Positions 1 to 12,021 of a stretch of DNA of 64,000 nucleotides are shown piece after piece. The stretch's first letter is position 1, and each line of letters opens with the position of its first letter. The translations under genes and the position numbers were made by a program. The notes below the pieces were generated by a model, which saw only the letters and a list, made by a program, of their open reading frames with translations, did not search any database and was not told the origin of the DNA. Source of the DNA: Tetrastigma voinierianum (lineage: Eukaryota > Streptophyta > Magnoliopsida > Vitales > Vitaceae); the NCBI GenBank assembly GCA_016808115.1, contig JAEQBH010001377.1, positions 930,001 through 994,000 of the forward strand. The letters are read 5' to 3'.

Positions 1-230
1 ATTATTTGCTTCTTATGGCTCTTAGAAAAATAGAGAAGAAATTCTCTCCTTGTTGGCTGGGGATGACAGTGGAAGACTAGGAGAAAACCACCTTCACCTA
101 TCCATTTAGGACTTATGCCCATAGAGAATGCTTCGCCTCTCCTGCAATGTACCTAACGTCTGATGTATGCTCAATATTTCGCGATATGGTGGACAGATTA
201 TGGAAGTATATATGGATGATATCACCATAT
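1..230 (+). pseudogene. RT fragment (N-terminal half) of element A
   Basis: Translation in shifting frames gives pieces of the Athila RT core: EKTTFTYPF and a degraded FGTYAYRRMPFGLCNAPATF block, then DMV and a YMDDITIY-equivalent around 205-230. The catalytic YMDD region is recognisable (tatatggatgatatcacc), but frameshifts place it out of frame with the upstream block. The segment stops at 230, where LTR sequence of element B begins. The second half of the domain appears at 27249. It is not functional as read. Confidence 0.75.
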
Positions 231-1240
231 AGCGAAATTCACTGCATAGCGAAAATCATGCCCCTGTGTTTTTGATGTTTTTGATTCCAAACGACCTCGT
301 TTTGATTAATTACCATTTTTTCCCTATTGTAATTACATATTTTGTGTATTGCATTTCACACAATTGGGTTGGCTATATAAGCCACCTTATGACTTTTGCA
401 ACCCTAACTTTAACTTTAACTTTTATTCAAGCTTTCCCGCAGCTTTGGTTTTAGGTTACATTTTGCTCTCTTCTCTCTCTTCTTTCTCTCATTTTTGGTC
501 ACAAAACACACCTCTCGAGATGACAACCAAGGGATGCTTTGGCTAAGCCTCTATAAATTTTTGAAGAGGAGGGCTACTAGCTTGTCAGGAAGTTTAGTGA
601 AGGTCTCATGTCTTTAAAGGATACAGTACGTATTTATGGTTCCAAACTTTCCAAACCAAAGGTTTAATGCTATTTAATGTCTTCCTTCGGGGTCAATACT
701 TTCATAAGCCAGTGGTTCTAGCATTCTTAATGGTAGATGCAATCGACATTCTTAGATGTCATTTAATGAGCCATTGAAATGAGGTTAAATACAGTTTTCA
801 AACTAATTAGAACATTGAATGATCATGATTTGATTGACTCAAATAGGAATGTTTTTAGGGTTAGGTTTAATAGCTAAACAAAGATCCTAGTTTAAGGCTC
901 GACTATATGTCATTTGTCTCTAATGCGAGGAACCCGAGGGACACCTTAATAACCCCATTTTATCAAGCTAGTGACCCAAGCCTTCAAGGTTACCATTTCA
1001 TACCATTTTAAGCCATTTCGCTACCTAGTGAACAACCAAACTCCCCGTTTTAACCAGTCCCAAAAATCCAAATAAAAGTCTCACCATTTCTCAAACATGA
1101 TGCGAATCATTCGGGGATGAAACCCACTCTGTGTTTGACCCTAGATCGCTATACCGCAAGAGTTTGACTGCCACTAAGTAGTAGGAGGAACATAGGAAAC
1201 AAATTTGTTGATTCCGATCACCCTACCATGGCACGAATCA
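231..1240 (+). repeat. 5' LTR of element B, 5'-truncated
   Basis: This is a direct repeat of 26241-27248 with long identical tracts, for example around attgtaattacatatttt and the GAATCA end. It is about 1.01 kb, against 1.51 kb for the 3' copy. Most of U3, including nearly all of the GCGAAA palindrome array, is missing. It ends directly at the primer-binding site. Confidence 0.88.
374..380 (+). promoter_or_regulatory. TATA box of element B LTR
   Basis: The heptamer TATATAA lies in ggctatataagccacc within the LTR, where the U3/R promoter is expected. The matching site in the 3' LTR near 26388 reads ttatatag and is degraded. Confidence 0.5.
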
Positions 1241-1242
1241 AA

Positions 1243-1265
1243 TGGCGCCGCCACAGGATGGTGCC
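1243..1265 (+). other. Primer-binding site of element B, degenerate
   Basis: TGGCGCCGCC begins two bases after the LTR end, followed by aggatggtgcc. Athila-family elements usually have a primer site of the form TGGCGCCGTTGCCGGGGA, complementary to tRNA-Asp. This copy keeps the first eight bases and the GGATGGTGCC tail. Position and core match support the call. Confidence 0.75.
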
Positions 1266-1546
1266 AAACTACTTGACGATGAGTCGATATGTACTTGTAA
1301 TCCACATTACAAGTGTTGGTGACCTTTAACCCTTTTTGAATTTCGCTTGTTAGAATGCCATAAAGTTTTCTTTATTTAGCGCTACTACAATCGTGTTTAA
1401 TTCCATGCTTAGTTTGTTTTAGCTAACATCGACCCGGGCAAGCCTCATTGTTCTTTGCTTTGTCTCATTTTTGTGTTACAAAGCTTATAGCACTGGATAG
1501 AGGGATATCAAGTAGATTGCAAAGATTGAGGCACCACTGAGCAAGG

Positions 1547-2660
1547 ATGGAAATCAAAGGTGCACAAAGACAAATGGATCCTCTGTACCCGAGGAACAAA
1601 GAAGTCAAGAAGGCACCCAAAGGAATCCAACAAAGATACGATCAACGAGGGACCGCATACACCCTCCAAGGGTGAGTGCACCTTCCATCATACCACCGCA
1701 TGACGTTGGTGGTAAGACTTATTTAGTGCCCCCGGGCTTCCCACATTCCATGGAATGGAGAATGAGAACCTTATACTCATATCCGAATCTCGCAGGTATG
1801 CACAACTTTAAGGAAGGAGGCCCGACATGGATTTGCTCGCTTCAAAGTATCTCTATTGACACTTAAAAGATAAGGCCAAGATTTGGCCCAATTCATTGGA
1901 GGGCAAGAACAATTAGAAATCGTCGAACTTCGTCGAATTTTGAAGAAATTCTTCAAAGACAACTAAGACCAACAACAAGAGACAGATCTACACCTACTCC
2001 GCCTATGACAACGAGAAGTTTTATCAGTGTTGGGAGAGATTCATGGAGACCATCAATGCATGCCCACACCATGGTTTTGATACATGGATGCTAGTGAATC
2101 ATTTTTATGATGGAATGTCTCCACCCATGAAGCACATGAACCACATGTGGAGGTGACTTCGAGCAAACACCCGGGGACGAGGCCATGGACTTTTTGAACT
2201 ATGTAGTCGAAACCTCTAAGGCATGGGATGAACCGAATCCAAGGGAAGCCGAAAGAGCGAGGCCTTCGACCCACCAGAGGGGAGGCGTTTATGCACTTTC
2301 CGAAGACACGGATGAGCGAAACCGACCACTTTGATCAAGGTCGGAGGAGCCGAAATGAGAAGTCAGCATGAGATGCAAGAAGTAAATGAGTTACCGGCAT
2401 CTTAACCATCTTGTTTTAATTGTCAGACAAATAGTCATCCTAGGGAGCACTGTCAAGAGCATGCCCATGTCTTGATTCAAAACAAGCCACCCACAAATGC
2501 TCCATATGGAAACACCTATAACCCCACTGAGAAACTATCCAAACTCACAGTGGAAGCCAAACCCCGTATATATCCTCTCGTGGACAAAGAACAGCTTGGC
2601 TCCACTTCAACACAACAAAGATCCACCTCCACCTTCTTCTCCCTGCTGAAAATAATCTAA
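1547..2660 (+). pseudogene. gag of element B (Athila-type), broken
   Basis: Gag forms the virus-like particle that packages the element's RNA. Conserved Athila gag blocks occur in order across several frames: a segment near 1740 matching the PHFHGMENE-type block, then LVNHFYDGMSPPMKH at 2091-2135, YVVETSKAWDEPNPREAE near 2200-2255, and a perfect CCHC zinc knuckle (CFNCQTNSHPREHC) at 2412-2453. The knuckle is followed by NKPPTNAPYGNTYNPTE, the usual segment after it. At least five frame changes and several stops separate these blocks. I chose the start at the ATG at 1547, about 300 bases after the primer site; it is uncertain. No intact protein can be made. Confidence 0.82.
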
Positions 2661-4556
2661 ATTGAGCAAAGGGTAGCACGTTTGCGGAAGAACAGAAGGT
2701 GTTGGAATGTTCAGAATTAGCTTCAAAAATGAGGCACTGAGAGCTCACTTACCAGAAACTAGACAAGATGCACTCGAGATTTCAAGGTTGTCCAACCAAG
2801 AAATCTGTGGCTCGAAAAAGGGAAATTCCCTTCCCGTACACAAGAATATCGTATGAGTGCATGAAATACCAACCAACGATCCAAATGAAAGAATTGATGA
2901 AGTTATAAAGGGTGACTTTGAGAAATGGTAAAGAACTGAGACCGCAGCCCCAAATTTTCTGTACCAACACAGCCTCCCACAAGAGTCGATCCGCCGAGGA
3001 AGAACAACCAGCAAAAAGAGAAGAGGTGAAGACTAAAAGGTACCCTCCATCTCTACGTGCTCTCCTAAAAGAAAGTTCCGCTAACCAAACTCGAAATGTT
3101 AGAGGTTTTACTGCAGTGAAAAGTTAACATTCCTCTCCTCGACATGATCAAACAAGTCCCCACTCTATGCAAAATTTTTTGAAGGGACTTATAACGGGAG
3201 CAAAAGAGGCTTCAATGTAAAACAAAAGGCCTTTTAACTAAGCAAGTGAGCGATATCATCGAGTGCAAGACTCAAGTGAAATATAGCACTTGACGCCCTA
3301 CAATCTCGCGATGGGAGGCATTAAAGGTGTAGAATGCACCATTAGACTCGGGAGCTAGTGTGAATCTTACATATTCCAGAGTGCACAACTTTGTCTGGGG
3401 AGAATCAAACCCACTCTCCATCACACCGTCACTGGGCGACAGGTCTATTGTGTCACCGAAGGACCATTGGAGGATGTTTTAATACAAGTGACGATTTACT
3501 ATCCAAAGGGATTTTGTCAGACGGACACGAGCCTACAGTGGGAGCCAATCATGCCCATCATATTAGCGCCATTCAGCTACTTCGAATGCTATAATAAACG
3601 GGCCTAATGTGGGTTATGCAACTCAATGCCGGGAATAAGGACCTTAGAACTCAATATCTCCATTTGAGCAAAAGGCATATGCACTCAGAGAAGCACGACT
3701 GAAGAAGTCTCGTATAGTAGATGCAATTATCAAGAACAGCACGGAGCAAAGAAGTGCAAGACGTGGTTAACACCAGTTATCCGAAAGGCCTCGAGAGCAA
3801 CAAGAGCCTCAATGCATGAGCTTAGTGCAGGGGTACTGGAGAAGAAAAATAGAAATTCTACCTCTGTTGACTGGTAACGAACCAAAGGAACCTCAACAGT
3901 TGGAACTCAAACCCCTACCAGTTGAGTTAAAATATGCATTCCTGGAAGAAAATAGGCAATGTCCAGCCAGATATCATCGCCACCACTTCACAAGAGCATA
4001 ACTGCCACACCTCCTCAAGAGGAACACGCAGTCTTCGGGGTGGAAAATTTCTGACGAAAAGGATAAAACCCAACAATCTATTCCATCACATTTATTTAGA
4101 AGAAAGAATCTAAGGTCATAGTACCACAGGAGGTTGAATCCCCACTTACAGAAGTGGGCCTGTGACGTCTCTAAATTGCTCCAAGCCAGACATTTACCTC
4201 TACTTCGATAAAGACTGCAAGCCCAACCCAGGTGGCTCCCAAGAAGTCGAGTGACAACTCAGAAAATGAAAAGGGTTAAGAATTGCCTCACCGACTTACT
4301 ACCGGCTGAGGGTGTGCATAGATTATAGGAGGCCCAATAGTAATGTTAAAAGATCACTCCCGCTGCCATTCATCATCAGTCTGAGAGTTTCCGACACCAT
4401 TCTGCTTTCGATGGGTATTCGTGGTACTTTCGGATAGAGATTGCACCAGAGGATCAGGAAAAGATTCACCTTATCATATCCATTTGGCACATATGCCAGA
4501 GGATGCCTGTCTTTGCAACGCCTGTACCCACTTTTCGTGAGACGTATGCTTAGTAT
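2661..4556 (+). pseudogene. Protease and N-terminal RT of element B, broken
   Basis: This is the front part of pol. Near 3016-3130 comes the spacer preceding protease, with SLRALLKESSANQTR. The aspartic protease motif APLDSGASVNL lies at 3336-3368, with its aspartate codon at 3345. The pre-RT linker LKPLPVELKYAFLEENRQCP is read near 3905-3965. RT begins around 4100; DGYSWYFRIEIAPEDQEK can be read near 4405-4460, corresponding to the LDGYSGYFQIEIAPEDQEK block of this family, and degraded YPFGTYA follows. The coding path ends at LSMF, at 4548-4561, where chromovirus C is inserted. The rest of RT resumes at 14749. Stops and frameshifts occur throughout. Confidence 0.82.
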
Positions 4557-4561
4557 GTTTA
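4557..4561. repeat. Target-site duplication GTTTA (left) of chromovirus C
   Basis: GTTTA directly precedes the LTR start here and directly follows the 3' LTR end at 14744-14748. Removing the element plus one copy restores the RT reading LSMFSDMVE of element B. Confidence 0.85.
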
Positions 4562-7306
4562 GTAACACCTGGTATATGTTGCAGTTATATTCAAGTAAGG
4601 ATTTTTGGGGAGCAAATGCAACTGTTATGCCCTATGATATTTTAAAATTGTGATTAAGATTAGCCATCTTAATGGTTGGTTTAATTGTGAGGATTAGCAA
4701 AAGCATGTTAGATTGCATTTTATGGTACGTGGGTCAATTATGCAATTAGGTAAGTTTAGGTGGTTTTGTTAGGGTTTGTACTGCTATGTTGAAGGACCCA
4801 CTTTGAAAACTTGTTAGTGGAGAGGGACTAAAGTGTAATATCCTTGTGAGCTATGTGGCATCATGAGGGCATGACACCTCACATATGCATTATAGGAGAT
4901 CTCACACAGCGGCAAAGCAGATGAGAAGAGCTTCACAGGTGCCTAAACCAATTTCTCTGGTTTTGGATGCTACTCAACTTTGCTTAGAAGTGAAAATTCT
5001 GGAAATTTAGAAAGTGGAGAGAGAGTTCTAGAGAGAAGCTAGAGAGAGAAGGAGGAGAAAAGGCTTGAAGGAAAGCTTGGTTTTTGTGGAAAGTTCACTA
5101 AGGTATGTAAACAAGGATCTTTTGAGGGCCTTAGTCGTATTTCTTATGGACTTTGGTTATATTCTAGGGTTTTGTTGGGATTACATCCTAACCCTATATT
5201 TGATGCAAAGGTGTGTGTTTAGGAATTTAAATTGTAAAAGACCAGTTTTGTGAAGATGGCATGTGTGTGTGTGTGTGTGTGTCCAAGGGAGGAAGGTCCA
5301 GCTTTCCCTTGACCCATGACAGTGTTTTGGCCATAAGTTGGCCTTAAAAGAACTCCGAACTGGATGATTCCAGTTGAAACAGAAGCCCAAGACCTAGCCC
5401 TTCGAATGTCTAGGGCAATCCAAGAGCTAATCCTACCATAAGACCCTTAAATTTGAGGTTGAAAGTCAGGTACAGATTCTGTCCCCTGTTCTGGAGCAGT
5501 TCCTGTTTTTGAGTCATAAGTTGAGTTATATTGAACCAAATGGAGTGATTCAAAATCCTTCTTAAAGTAGACACATAGGGGAGTAACTTCACAGCATGAA
5601 AGGAGGGCCAAATTATGACTCATTTGTTCCCATACTGTCAAAGTAAGGGTGAAGTGAGGACACGATTCTATCCCTAGGAAATAAATCCCGGGAGGCCGAG
5701 GTAAAACCATAACTCTTGGATTCCGAGGTCCGAATGACCTGATTTAAGAGGCTATGAAAAGCTAAGAGATAGGGGAACTTTTGGTCAGAAGACCATAGTG
5801 AACAAAAAACATATATGGCTGGTCAAAATGGTAGTTAAGAAAAAAGAAAAAAAAGGGGTCTTGAGATAGGCTGAAACAAGGTGCAAGTATCAGGTGTGCT
5901 GTTTGTGTTACCCTAATATAAAGCAAATGTTGATATTAGTAAGTGGAAAAGAGAGTGCTCTTTGAAGGATCAAGGTTTATGTTGGTAGGTATATGAATAT
6001 GTGTGATTCGAGTGGTGAAGTAGTAATAAACCAATTGGGTAATTTTATGTAACCCGGATTGTTTGAGGCTAAGAAATCTTATGACTTGTTAATTGCAGAT
6101 CCTTGAGAAGCCTTGGTTTTGACTTCCTCGGGAGACTTGTGGATTTTTGGAATCCAAGGAAGGTAGGGGATCTGTAACCTTCTCCCGTTTATACTCATGG
6201 TTTGCCGAAATTGCACTATCTCCATGCTTGAACCGGTGTGATTTTCTAATGATATATATAAATGTGTATATTTTTATATCTATGGAATTCTTTGAATTAA
6301 CTGTACATGATGTTTTTAAATATCCAGTGGAGAATGTTTGTGAAATTGTTTTAAAGCATGACATGGGTATGGATCGTGAGAGTTCTGATTGATAGTGGAC
6401 ACGGACTATGACTAGTCCCCGGGGTTGTGTCCCAAAGGTCACAAGATATACGAGATGTGGGCATATCCCCGGGTGGTAAGTCCCAGCAATTTGTCGTTAT
6501 ACGGATGTGGGCATATCCTCGGGTAGTAAGTCCCAAAGAATTTGTCGTTGTTCGGGGATGATAGGCTAGTCCCTGGGTGGAAAGGTCAAAGAGTCACTGA
6601 TGAGGGTCGAGATGGTGGTAGTATCGTGATCCATTCGCTTCCACATCAAATCACTTGAAAATGCTCATGTTTTGAGAGATGTGTTGAATTATTTGTATTT
6701 TGAAATGTTTTTATAAGCATGGCCGTTATGGGATTCACTACCGAAAGGTTTAACTCACCCCCATTATTCCTCCTGGGAACTTAGATGCGGTGTAATGACC
6801 AACCAAGATGACTCGAGTTTAATTTCAGTGGTTTTGAGGTCAGAATCAAGGTCGCCTGCATGCTGTGGTCGGGCACACATTTTGAGGAACATCTAGTGTT
6901 GTGGAGGTTCACACTCGTATATTTTGGACAAGCTCATATCGATCATGGGTCATTACATTTGGTTTAGATTAGTTTGGGACACTGTAGAAAGTTTCGGGGA
7001 TTTTGTGTAAATATTATTTTGATCAAAGTGTAAGTGTATAGTCTGTTCACTGAGAATCACCTCGCATTTATATGTATATATACAAGTTTTGAGACCTGGA
7101 GTTGAGTTTAATTACTTTTCTAGGCTATTTACCCAAGTGGAGTTTTGGACTCCAAAGCTTATAAAGACAAAGTTGATATATGTGCTGTAGGCTAGTGGTA
7201 GCCTTATGCAAAGTGTCAGATTTGAAAGAGTCCTATGTTAGACCCACGATGAAAAAAAAAAAAAGATGGTAAAATAACATAAATCACACGTGGAAATTGT
7301 GTGTGA
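4562..7306 (+). repeat. 5' LTR of chromovirus C
   Basis: This is a direct repeat of 12022-14743. Stretches of more than 150 identical bases alternate with short clusters of indels, for example 5440-5590 against 12890-13020. It starts gtaacacc (the initial T of TG appears lost) and ends gtgtga, where the 3' copy ends gtgtgaca. It carries a (TG)n run near 5263-5282 and a ~50-bp internal minisatellite at 6405-6600. Confidence 0.87.
6405..6600 (+). repeat. ~50-bp minisatellite within chromovirus LTR
   Basis: Three imperfect units share the core gatgtgggcatatcc..gggt.gtaagtccca..aatttgtcgtt. The matching segment of the 3' LTR (13845-14010) has shorter, eroded units. Confidence 0.6.
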
Positions 7307-7322
7307 TGTTGCATCGAGCAAA
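7307..7322 (+). other. Primer-binding site of chromovirus C, degenerate
   Basis: The sequence tgttgcatcgagca follows the LTR end. Chromoviruses commonly prime from initiator tRNA-Met with a site of the form TGGTATCAGAGC. This one fits with several differences, so the identity rests mainly on position. Confidence 0.45.
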
Positions 7323-7829
7323 GGGATAACTGAGATTAAAAGAAAATCTAATAGCACACATAGGATTCCTAGGCACACTTTGGGTTATGATGATGAGAGC
7401 TTGGTTTTAGTGCTAGGATTGTGCCATCAAGTGATGATATGATTTTCATACATGGCATGGTATAAGGCTTCCTTAGCAAATGCATACAACTAAAGGCGGT
7501 ATTTTATGATGAATGATGTTTATCTAGATTACAAGATAACATGTTTAGTATGATTAGCAAGGCATGATATAAAATGAGTTTAGATATTATAATGCTTGTA
7601 TGGATTTTGCCATAGTATTGGCTAGTGTGTAATGATTCTTATACCATGCAATGAGCATAACTCCAAAAGACGCTTAGGTCAATAGCTAAGAAGACTGCAT
7701 AGCTATAATAATCGATGCTGAGAACCTCAGAGTTATTAATGGTTCTCAGTGACCATGACATCGTGATAACTCAATTGTCTACTTTTCTATATAGACAATG
7801 AACAGAGGAAGAAGGAGGGACGACAAAGG
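7323..7829 (+). other. Untranslated leader of chromovirus C
   Basis: About 500 bases lie between the primer site and the first gag-like reading. I see no ORF or other feature here. Such leaders normally hold packaging signals, but none can be identified by eye. Confidence 0.4.
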
Positions 7830-8690
7830 GTCGTATTAATTGCGGAGATCCTCTTCACCAAACAAGAGGACGGGGTCGAGAGAGCGGCGTTACCTCCTAA
7901 GGGTCATTCAAGAAGATGGACGCAAGGTTGATCAAGGATTTCAAGGCACTTATCTCCCCCAAAGAGCTTGCAGGCTTACTTTAGGCGCTGAGCATTGGCC
8001 AAAGGAAGTGGAAGAAGATTCTGATGTCTCTGAAGTCCCTGGGAGCTGAGAGTTTTCAATGGGCCCTTATGTTGAAGGACGAGGCCGATAATCGGTGGAT
8101 ATGCAGAACACCCATGATGTGCCACACACGGGTGGACTCGGGGCCCGAGGAGTTACTCTGGCCAAGTACTTTCCCGAGGCCATGAGGAGCACGAAGATCA
8201 GAGTTTGTGCACCTCAGCATAGGCGCATGATCAGAATGAGTATGCCCTGGGGCCTTACTGTCTGGTATGCACAAAGATGTGGTGGCAGCGAGCAAATGAG
8301 ATTTGAACAGCTGTGTGAGGTCAGAGGCTGAACATCTCGGGCTCGGGGTTCCTCTCAAGGTCAGACCTACAAGCAGGTGGCAGCAAATGAGCCTTGGATT
8401 ATCGAGAGGAGCAACCTGAGGTACGAAGGAAAGAACAGAATTCCGTGTCTGGGTGACTCAGTCGGCGGATAAGAGGGGCAGTCCAGGTTGAATCCAAGTC
8501 CACGACATCATGCAATGTGGCAAAGCAAGTGGGAGAACAATGGGGACATGGGGCCCCGGACGTGTTATGAGTGTGGTGCGACAGGACACTCGAGGAGGTG
8601 GTGCCCTGCCACATTGGTAACACCCAAATTCTCCTCAAGGTCAGCCGACCAAGAAACCCATTCTGTCTAAGGAGGACAAATTTCCAGTAG
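7830..8690 (+). pseudogene. gag of chromovirus C, broken
   Basis: The middle part reads AEHWPKEVEEDSDVSEVPG near 7990-8050, which corresponds to the AEHWLxxVEKILDVMxVP block of chromovirus gag, followed by degraded FQWALMLKDEADNRW. The C-terminal part has a perfect CX2CX4HX4C zinc knuckle (CYECGATGHSRRWC) at 8563-8604. The N-terminus is unclear. Several frameshifts separate the blocks, and no in-frame route joins gag to protease. Gag would package the genomic RNA into particles. Confidence 0.75.
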
Positions 8691-8749
8691 AGAGAGATTC
8701 CAGAGTAAGATCAGATCTACTGTGCCAAGGTCTGAGTAGCCTTCGCGTG

Positions 8750-9070
8750 ATGCCGAGATCTGGAGTCAATGTGTTAGTGAAGGTATGGTTTTGTGTTATA
8801 GCACTTCAGCATATAAGTGCTCGACGTGCATCACGCTCATTTATATCTACTTCTTTTGCTTCCATTTCACTTGTAGATTGCACCACTCTCTTTGTCCTTT
8901 TGTTTGTTGAGACACCTATGGGTAAGATGAAGGCTGGATGCAGTATGGTTGTGTGTTGAAACGTTGGGGACACAAGTCAGATCACTTAGTACTCTACATA
9001 TGGCAAGGTTTGACGTGATTTTCGAATGGATCAAGTTCTACATCATGCAAATACCGATCGCTGTTAGTGA
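8750..9070 (+). pseudogene. Aspartic protease remnant of chromovirus C
   Basis: The readable stretch RASRSFISTSFASI...FVETPMGK at ~8825-8930 matches the family block DxGATHSFIS.SFA...LFVETPxGK. The catalytic D-S/T-G triplet is not intact: the residues before SRSFIS read ARRA, so the aspartate is lost or misread. HMARFDVIF, around 8999-9025, corresponds to the conserved HMxxFDVILGMDWL segment. Confidence 0.7.
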
Positions 9071-9379
9071 CCTCTGGATTGGTTATGGGTCACGTGGTCA
9101 CTTTCTTTGCTTGATCTAGGCCGGTCACTGATCGTTGGAGGCAGGAGATGGAGAAAAGTGGAATGGAGAAAGAATTGGGGCCACTTTTACTGTTTTATAT
9201 AAAAGGAAGGCAGGTGGATTGTATTCCACAAGTGTGTGACTTGTCGATACTCGATGAGTTGCCGTGATTACCTCCCCCATAGAGAGATAATTCTCCATTC
9301 CATTTGTATCCCTACATCGATCCTATTTCAATAGCTCCATTTAGGATGGCTCTGGGCTGAGTTTGAGAGTTCGAACTTA

Positions 9380-9960
9380 CAACAGTAAGAATTCAGAGGG
9401 GTAAAGGGTTCATCCGACCGTAGTACCTCGCCGGGTGCTCCAAGATTAGTTCGTGAAAGAAAGACGAACGCTACGGTTATGTGGATTACCTAAGTTAAAT
9501 AGAGTAACAAGAAGAACAAGGTCACTCTCTTGATTGAGGATTTGCTTTGATCGGGCCTCGAATCTGGGCTTGTTATCAAGATTGATCTAAGATCTCAAGA
9601 ATAATGAGAGTACGGATCTGATATCCTCTAAGACTGCTTCGCACGAGGTATGGACACTTCGAGTTTGTCGTCATGCCTGATCGACTAATGCCCACTGGCC
9701 ATGGATATGATGAATGAGGGATATATCGGGCCCAGATCCGGGATCGCTTTGTAGTGTTTGTGGACGATATCCTAATATATTCCTAAGGGCTGAAACAACA
9801 CATAAAGATTGGCAGCATGCCATGTGTACCGGGAGAGAATCGCTTGTATGCCAAACTAGAGAAGTGTGATTTCTGTTACAAGAAATCCGCCTTGGGTGGC
9901 ACATGGTGTCTAAGGAAGGTATTTCGGATCCAGTTGAGGTCATGATTAGGTGGGAGCGAC
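9380..9960 (+). pseudogene. Reverse transcriptase remnant of chromovirus C
   Basis: Blocks in order are KGFIRP near 9405, a region matching VxDYRxLNRVT at 9478-9510, RYGHFEFVVMP near 9645-9677 and RFVVFVDDILIYS around 9745-9790. The catalytic FVDD box is intact at 9757-9768. Stops and indels lie between the blocks. The enzyme would copy element RNA to DNA in the particle. Confidence 0.8.
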
Positions 9961-10139
9961 CAAGAGTGTCTTTAGATACTGCACCTTCCTTGACACTGGC
10001 CGGTTATTACCAGCCGTACGATTGAGAACTTCTCTAGGACTGTATGTCCACAGACTAGACTAACACGCAAGGGAGTGAGCTTGAATCGGGCGACAAGTGT
10101 GAGGAGTCTTCCAGAGCCGAAAAGAGACACTACATTCAT

Positions 10140-10500
10140 GTTATCATCTTGCGGAGCTGGGGAAAAGTACATCGGCTTCTCGTGATGACTTCAAGGGTGG
10201 GTCAGTGTACTTATGCAAAAAGGCAGAGTGGTTGCCTATGCCTCTAGGCAATTGAAGAAACAATAAATAGAAATGACCACGCATGACTTAGAGCTTGTTG
10301 CAGTAGTGTTTGCCCTAAAGTTATGGCGCATCTACTCAGATAGAAAGTTCGAAGTGTCTCACCACAAGAGCCTAGCCATATATTTATGCAAAGATTCAGA
10401 ATCGTGCAGAGAAGGTGGATTGACATTAATTTGAAGATTTTGACTTTTCAATACCAATTCAAGCAAATGTGTCTGATGCCTTATAGAAACTAAGGAGCAT
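10140..10500 (+). pseudogene. RNase H remnant of chromovirus C
   Basis: It reads KGRVVAYASRQLKK, stop, then EMTTHDLELVAVVFALKLWR at 10215-10335, matching the family block GRVIAYASRQLKxHExNYPTHDLELAAVVFALKIWRHYL. The glutamate and aspartate of THDLEL are present. Remnants of SLKY and RRWIE follow at 10370-10425. The enzyme would degrade the RNA strand of the hybrid. Confidence 0.78.
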
Positions 10501-10759
10501 CCTTTCTGCTTGATGGCTTAAGAGTGGAAGATGTATGATTACACGTTGAGTTCCAATCTCGTGCTTTGATGGGGATGAGCCTAAGGCATGTTTTTAATGC
10601 TGGTAGCTCAACCAACAATTTTAAGAGTCATCGAGGTCTCGTAGGAGCCGATATGAAGCTTATGGGCACACGTCGCAAGCGGTAGGCCTGATGCACCCGA
10701 AGGTATACCCATGCAAATGGAGTAAACTATTTCTCATCAGATTGTTTGAGTTTGGCTGA

Positions 10760-11975
10760 TGCACAAATTTATGAGGAGGTGATGAGGGAAGCCCATCACT
10801 CTCTGTCACTGCGACATCCCGTATGACAAAGATGCACTAATGGTACTGAAATAAATTTACATTGGACGCAAGAGATTGATGAAGCCAGCTCCAAGTGTCG
10901 ACGGCAATCAAGTGAAAGTTGAGACTGACTTGTGGCCTGTTGCACATACTAATGTAATGAAATGGATCATGTGACGATGGACTTGACCTGGTCAGTCAAG
11001 ACTCACCTGGTGGCAAAGATGGTGTTTGGAAAGGTTGTTGACCTGGCCGACTAAATCAAGAGATATTTCTTAGCAATACACCACCAATTATTCTTACTTT
11101 GAGCAAGTTTGTATGAGGGAGATTGTGAGGTTGTATGTACTTCCATTGTGTCGATAGGGACTCGAGGTTTACGCCCTCCCGATTCTCGCAATTCAAGCAG
11201 AAGCTTGGGAACTGAGTCGAGACTGAGCACAAGATTTCACCTCGTGACCGATCGCAACTGAGGATTCAGACTCGGAAGATATGCTTAGAGCATGTGTGTT
11301 AGACTTCCAAAGAGTTTGGATGGACCATTTGCTCGATTGAGTTTCACAGATAATAATAGTTTCCAGAGTAGAGATTGGATGGCAATCGTATGAAGCTTCA
11401 TGGTAGCCATGTGATCGCCATGTGGCCGACCGAACGTGAGAGGCTACTTTACATCCAGAGTTAGTGCAGAAATCACGGTAGAAGATAAGGGTGATCCGTG
11501 ATAGGCTCTCAAGCAAGACGTAGCAGCAAGTAAAAGTTATGTCGAATTACGTGAGGAGACCCTAGGAGTTTCCCCTGTGCCTGTGGACCATGGGTTAGAG
11601 TCCTCGCAAGGGAATATTTCGCTGGGTAAAAGGGGAACCGTCCCTAGGTACATTGGTCCGTTCGAGATTCTCCAAGAGTTGGAGAGGTAGCTTACCGCTT
11701 AGCTCTTCCTGGCCAGCAGCTTGTCGATACATGATGTATTCCACGTTTCCATTGCTGGAAGTATGATTGCAGCGTTTCGCGACATACTAGATTGGCAAGA
11801 TGACTGGTAAGAGAATATGAAATACAGAAGAGCGCTGGTGAGACTTCTAGATGTGCAGAACATGTCAGGGAACAAAATTATCGCTCTAGTGAAAGTGGGC
11901 AGGGAACACCATGGATGGAAGAAGCTAAGGGAAACTAAAGGATGTGGAAGAAGAAGCATCCTGAACTTTCACAGT
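10760..11975 (+). pseudogene. Integrase with chromodomain-like tail of chromovirus C
   Basis: In shifted frames, WDHVTMDL...VKTHLVAKMVFGKVVDLAD near 10962-11050 is the start of the catalytic core with its first aspartate. KFV.EIVRLYVLPLC..GLEVY near 11105-11175 matches the KLYVxEIVRLHGVPxSIVSDRDPRF block, with the second aspartate lost. MLRACVLDFQRVW at 11281-11323 is the conserved helix after the core. RYIGPFEIL..L and IHDVFHVS at 11645-11760 form the C-terminal fold. IALVKVGREHHGWKK near 11880-11925 resembles a chromodomain. Integrase would insert the DNA copy, and the chromodomain is thought to guide it to heterochromatin. Confidence 0.78.
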
Positions 11976-12003
11976 TAGTACGTTTAATTCTCGGGGACGA
12001 AAT

Positions 12004-12021
12004 TACCGTGGAAGGGGAGAA
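12004..12021 (+). other. Polypurine tract of chromovirus C
   Basis: gtggaaggggagaa lies directly before the 3' LTR and follows ctcggggacgaaatta, a sequence commonly found at the 3' end of Tekay-type elements. It would prime plus-strand synthesis. Confidence 0.75.
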
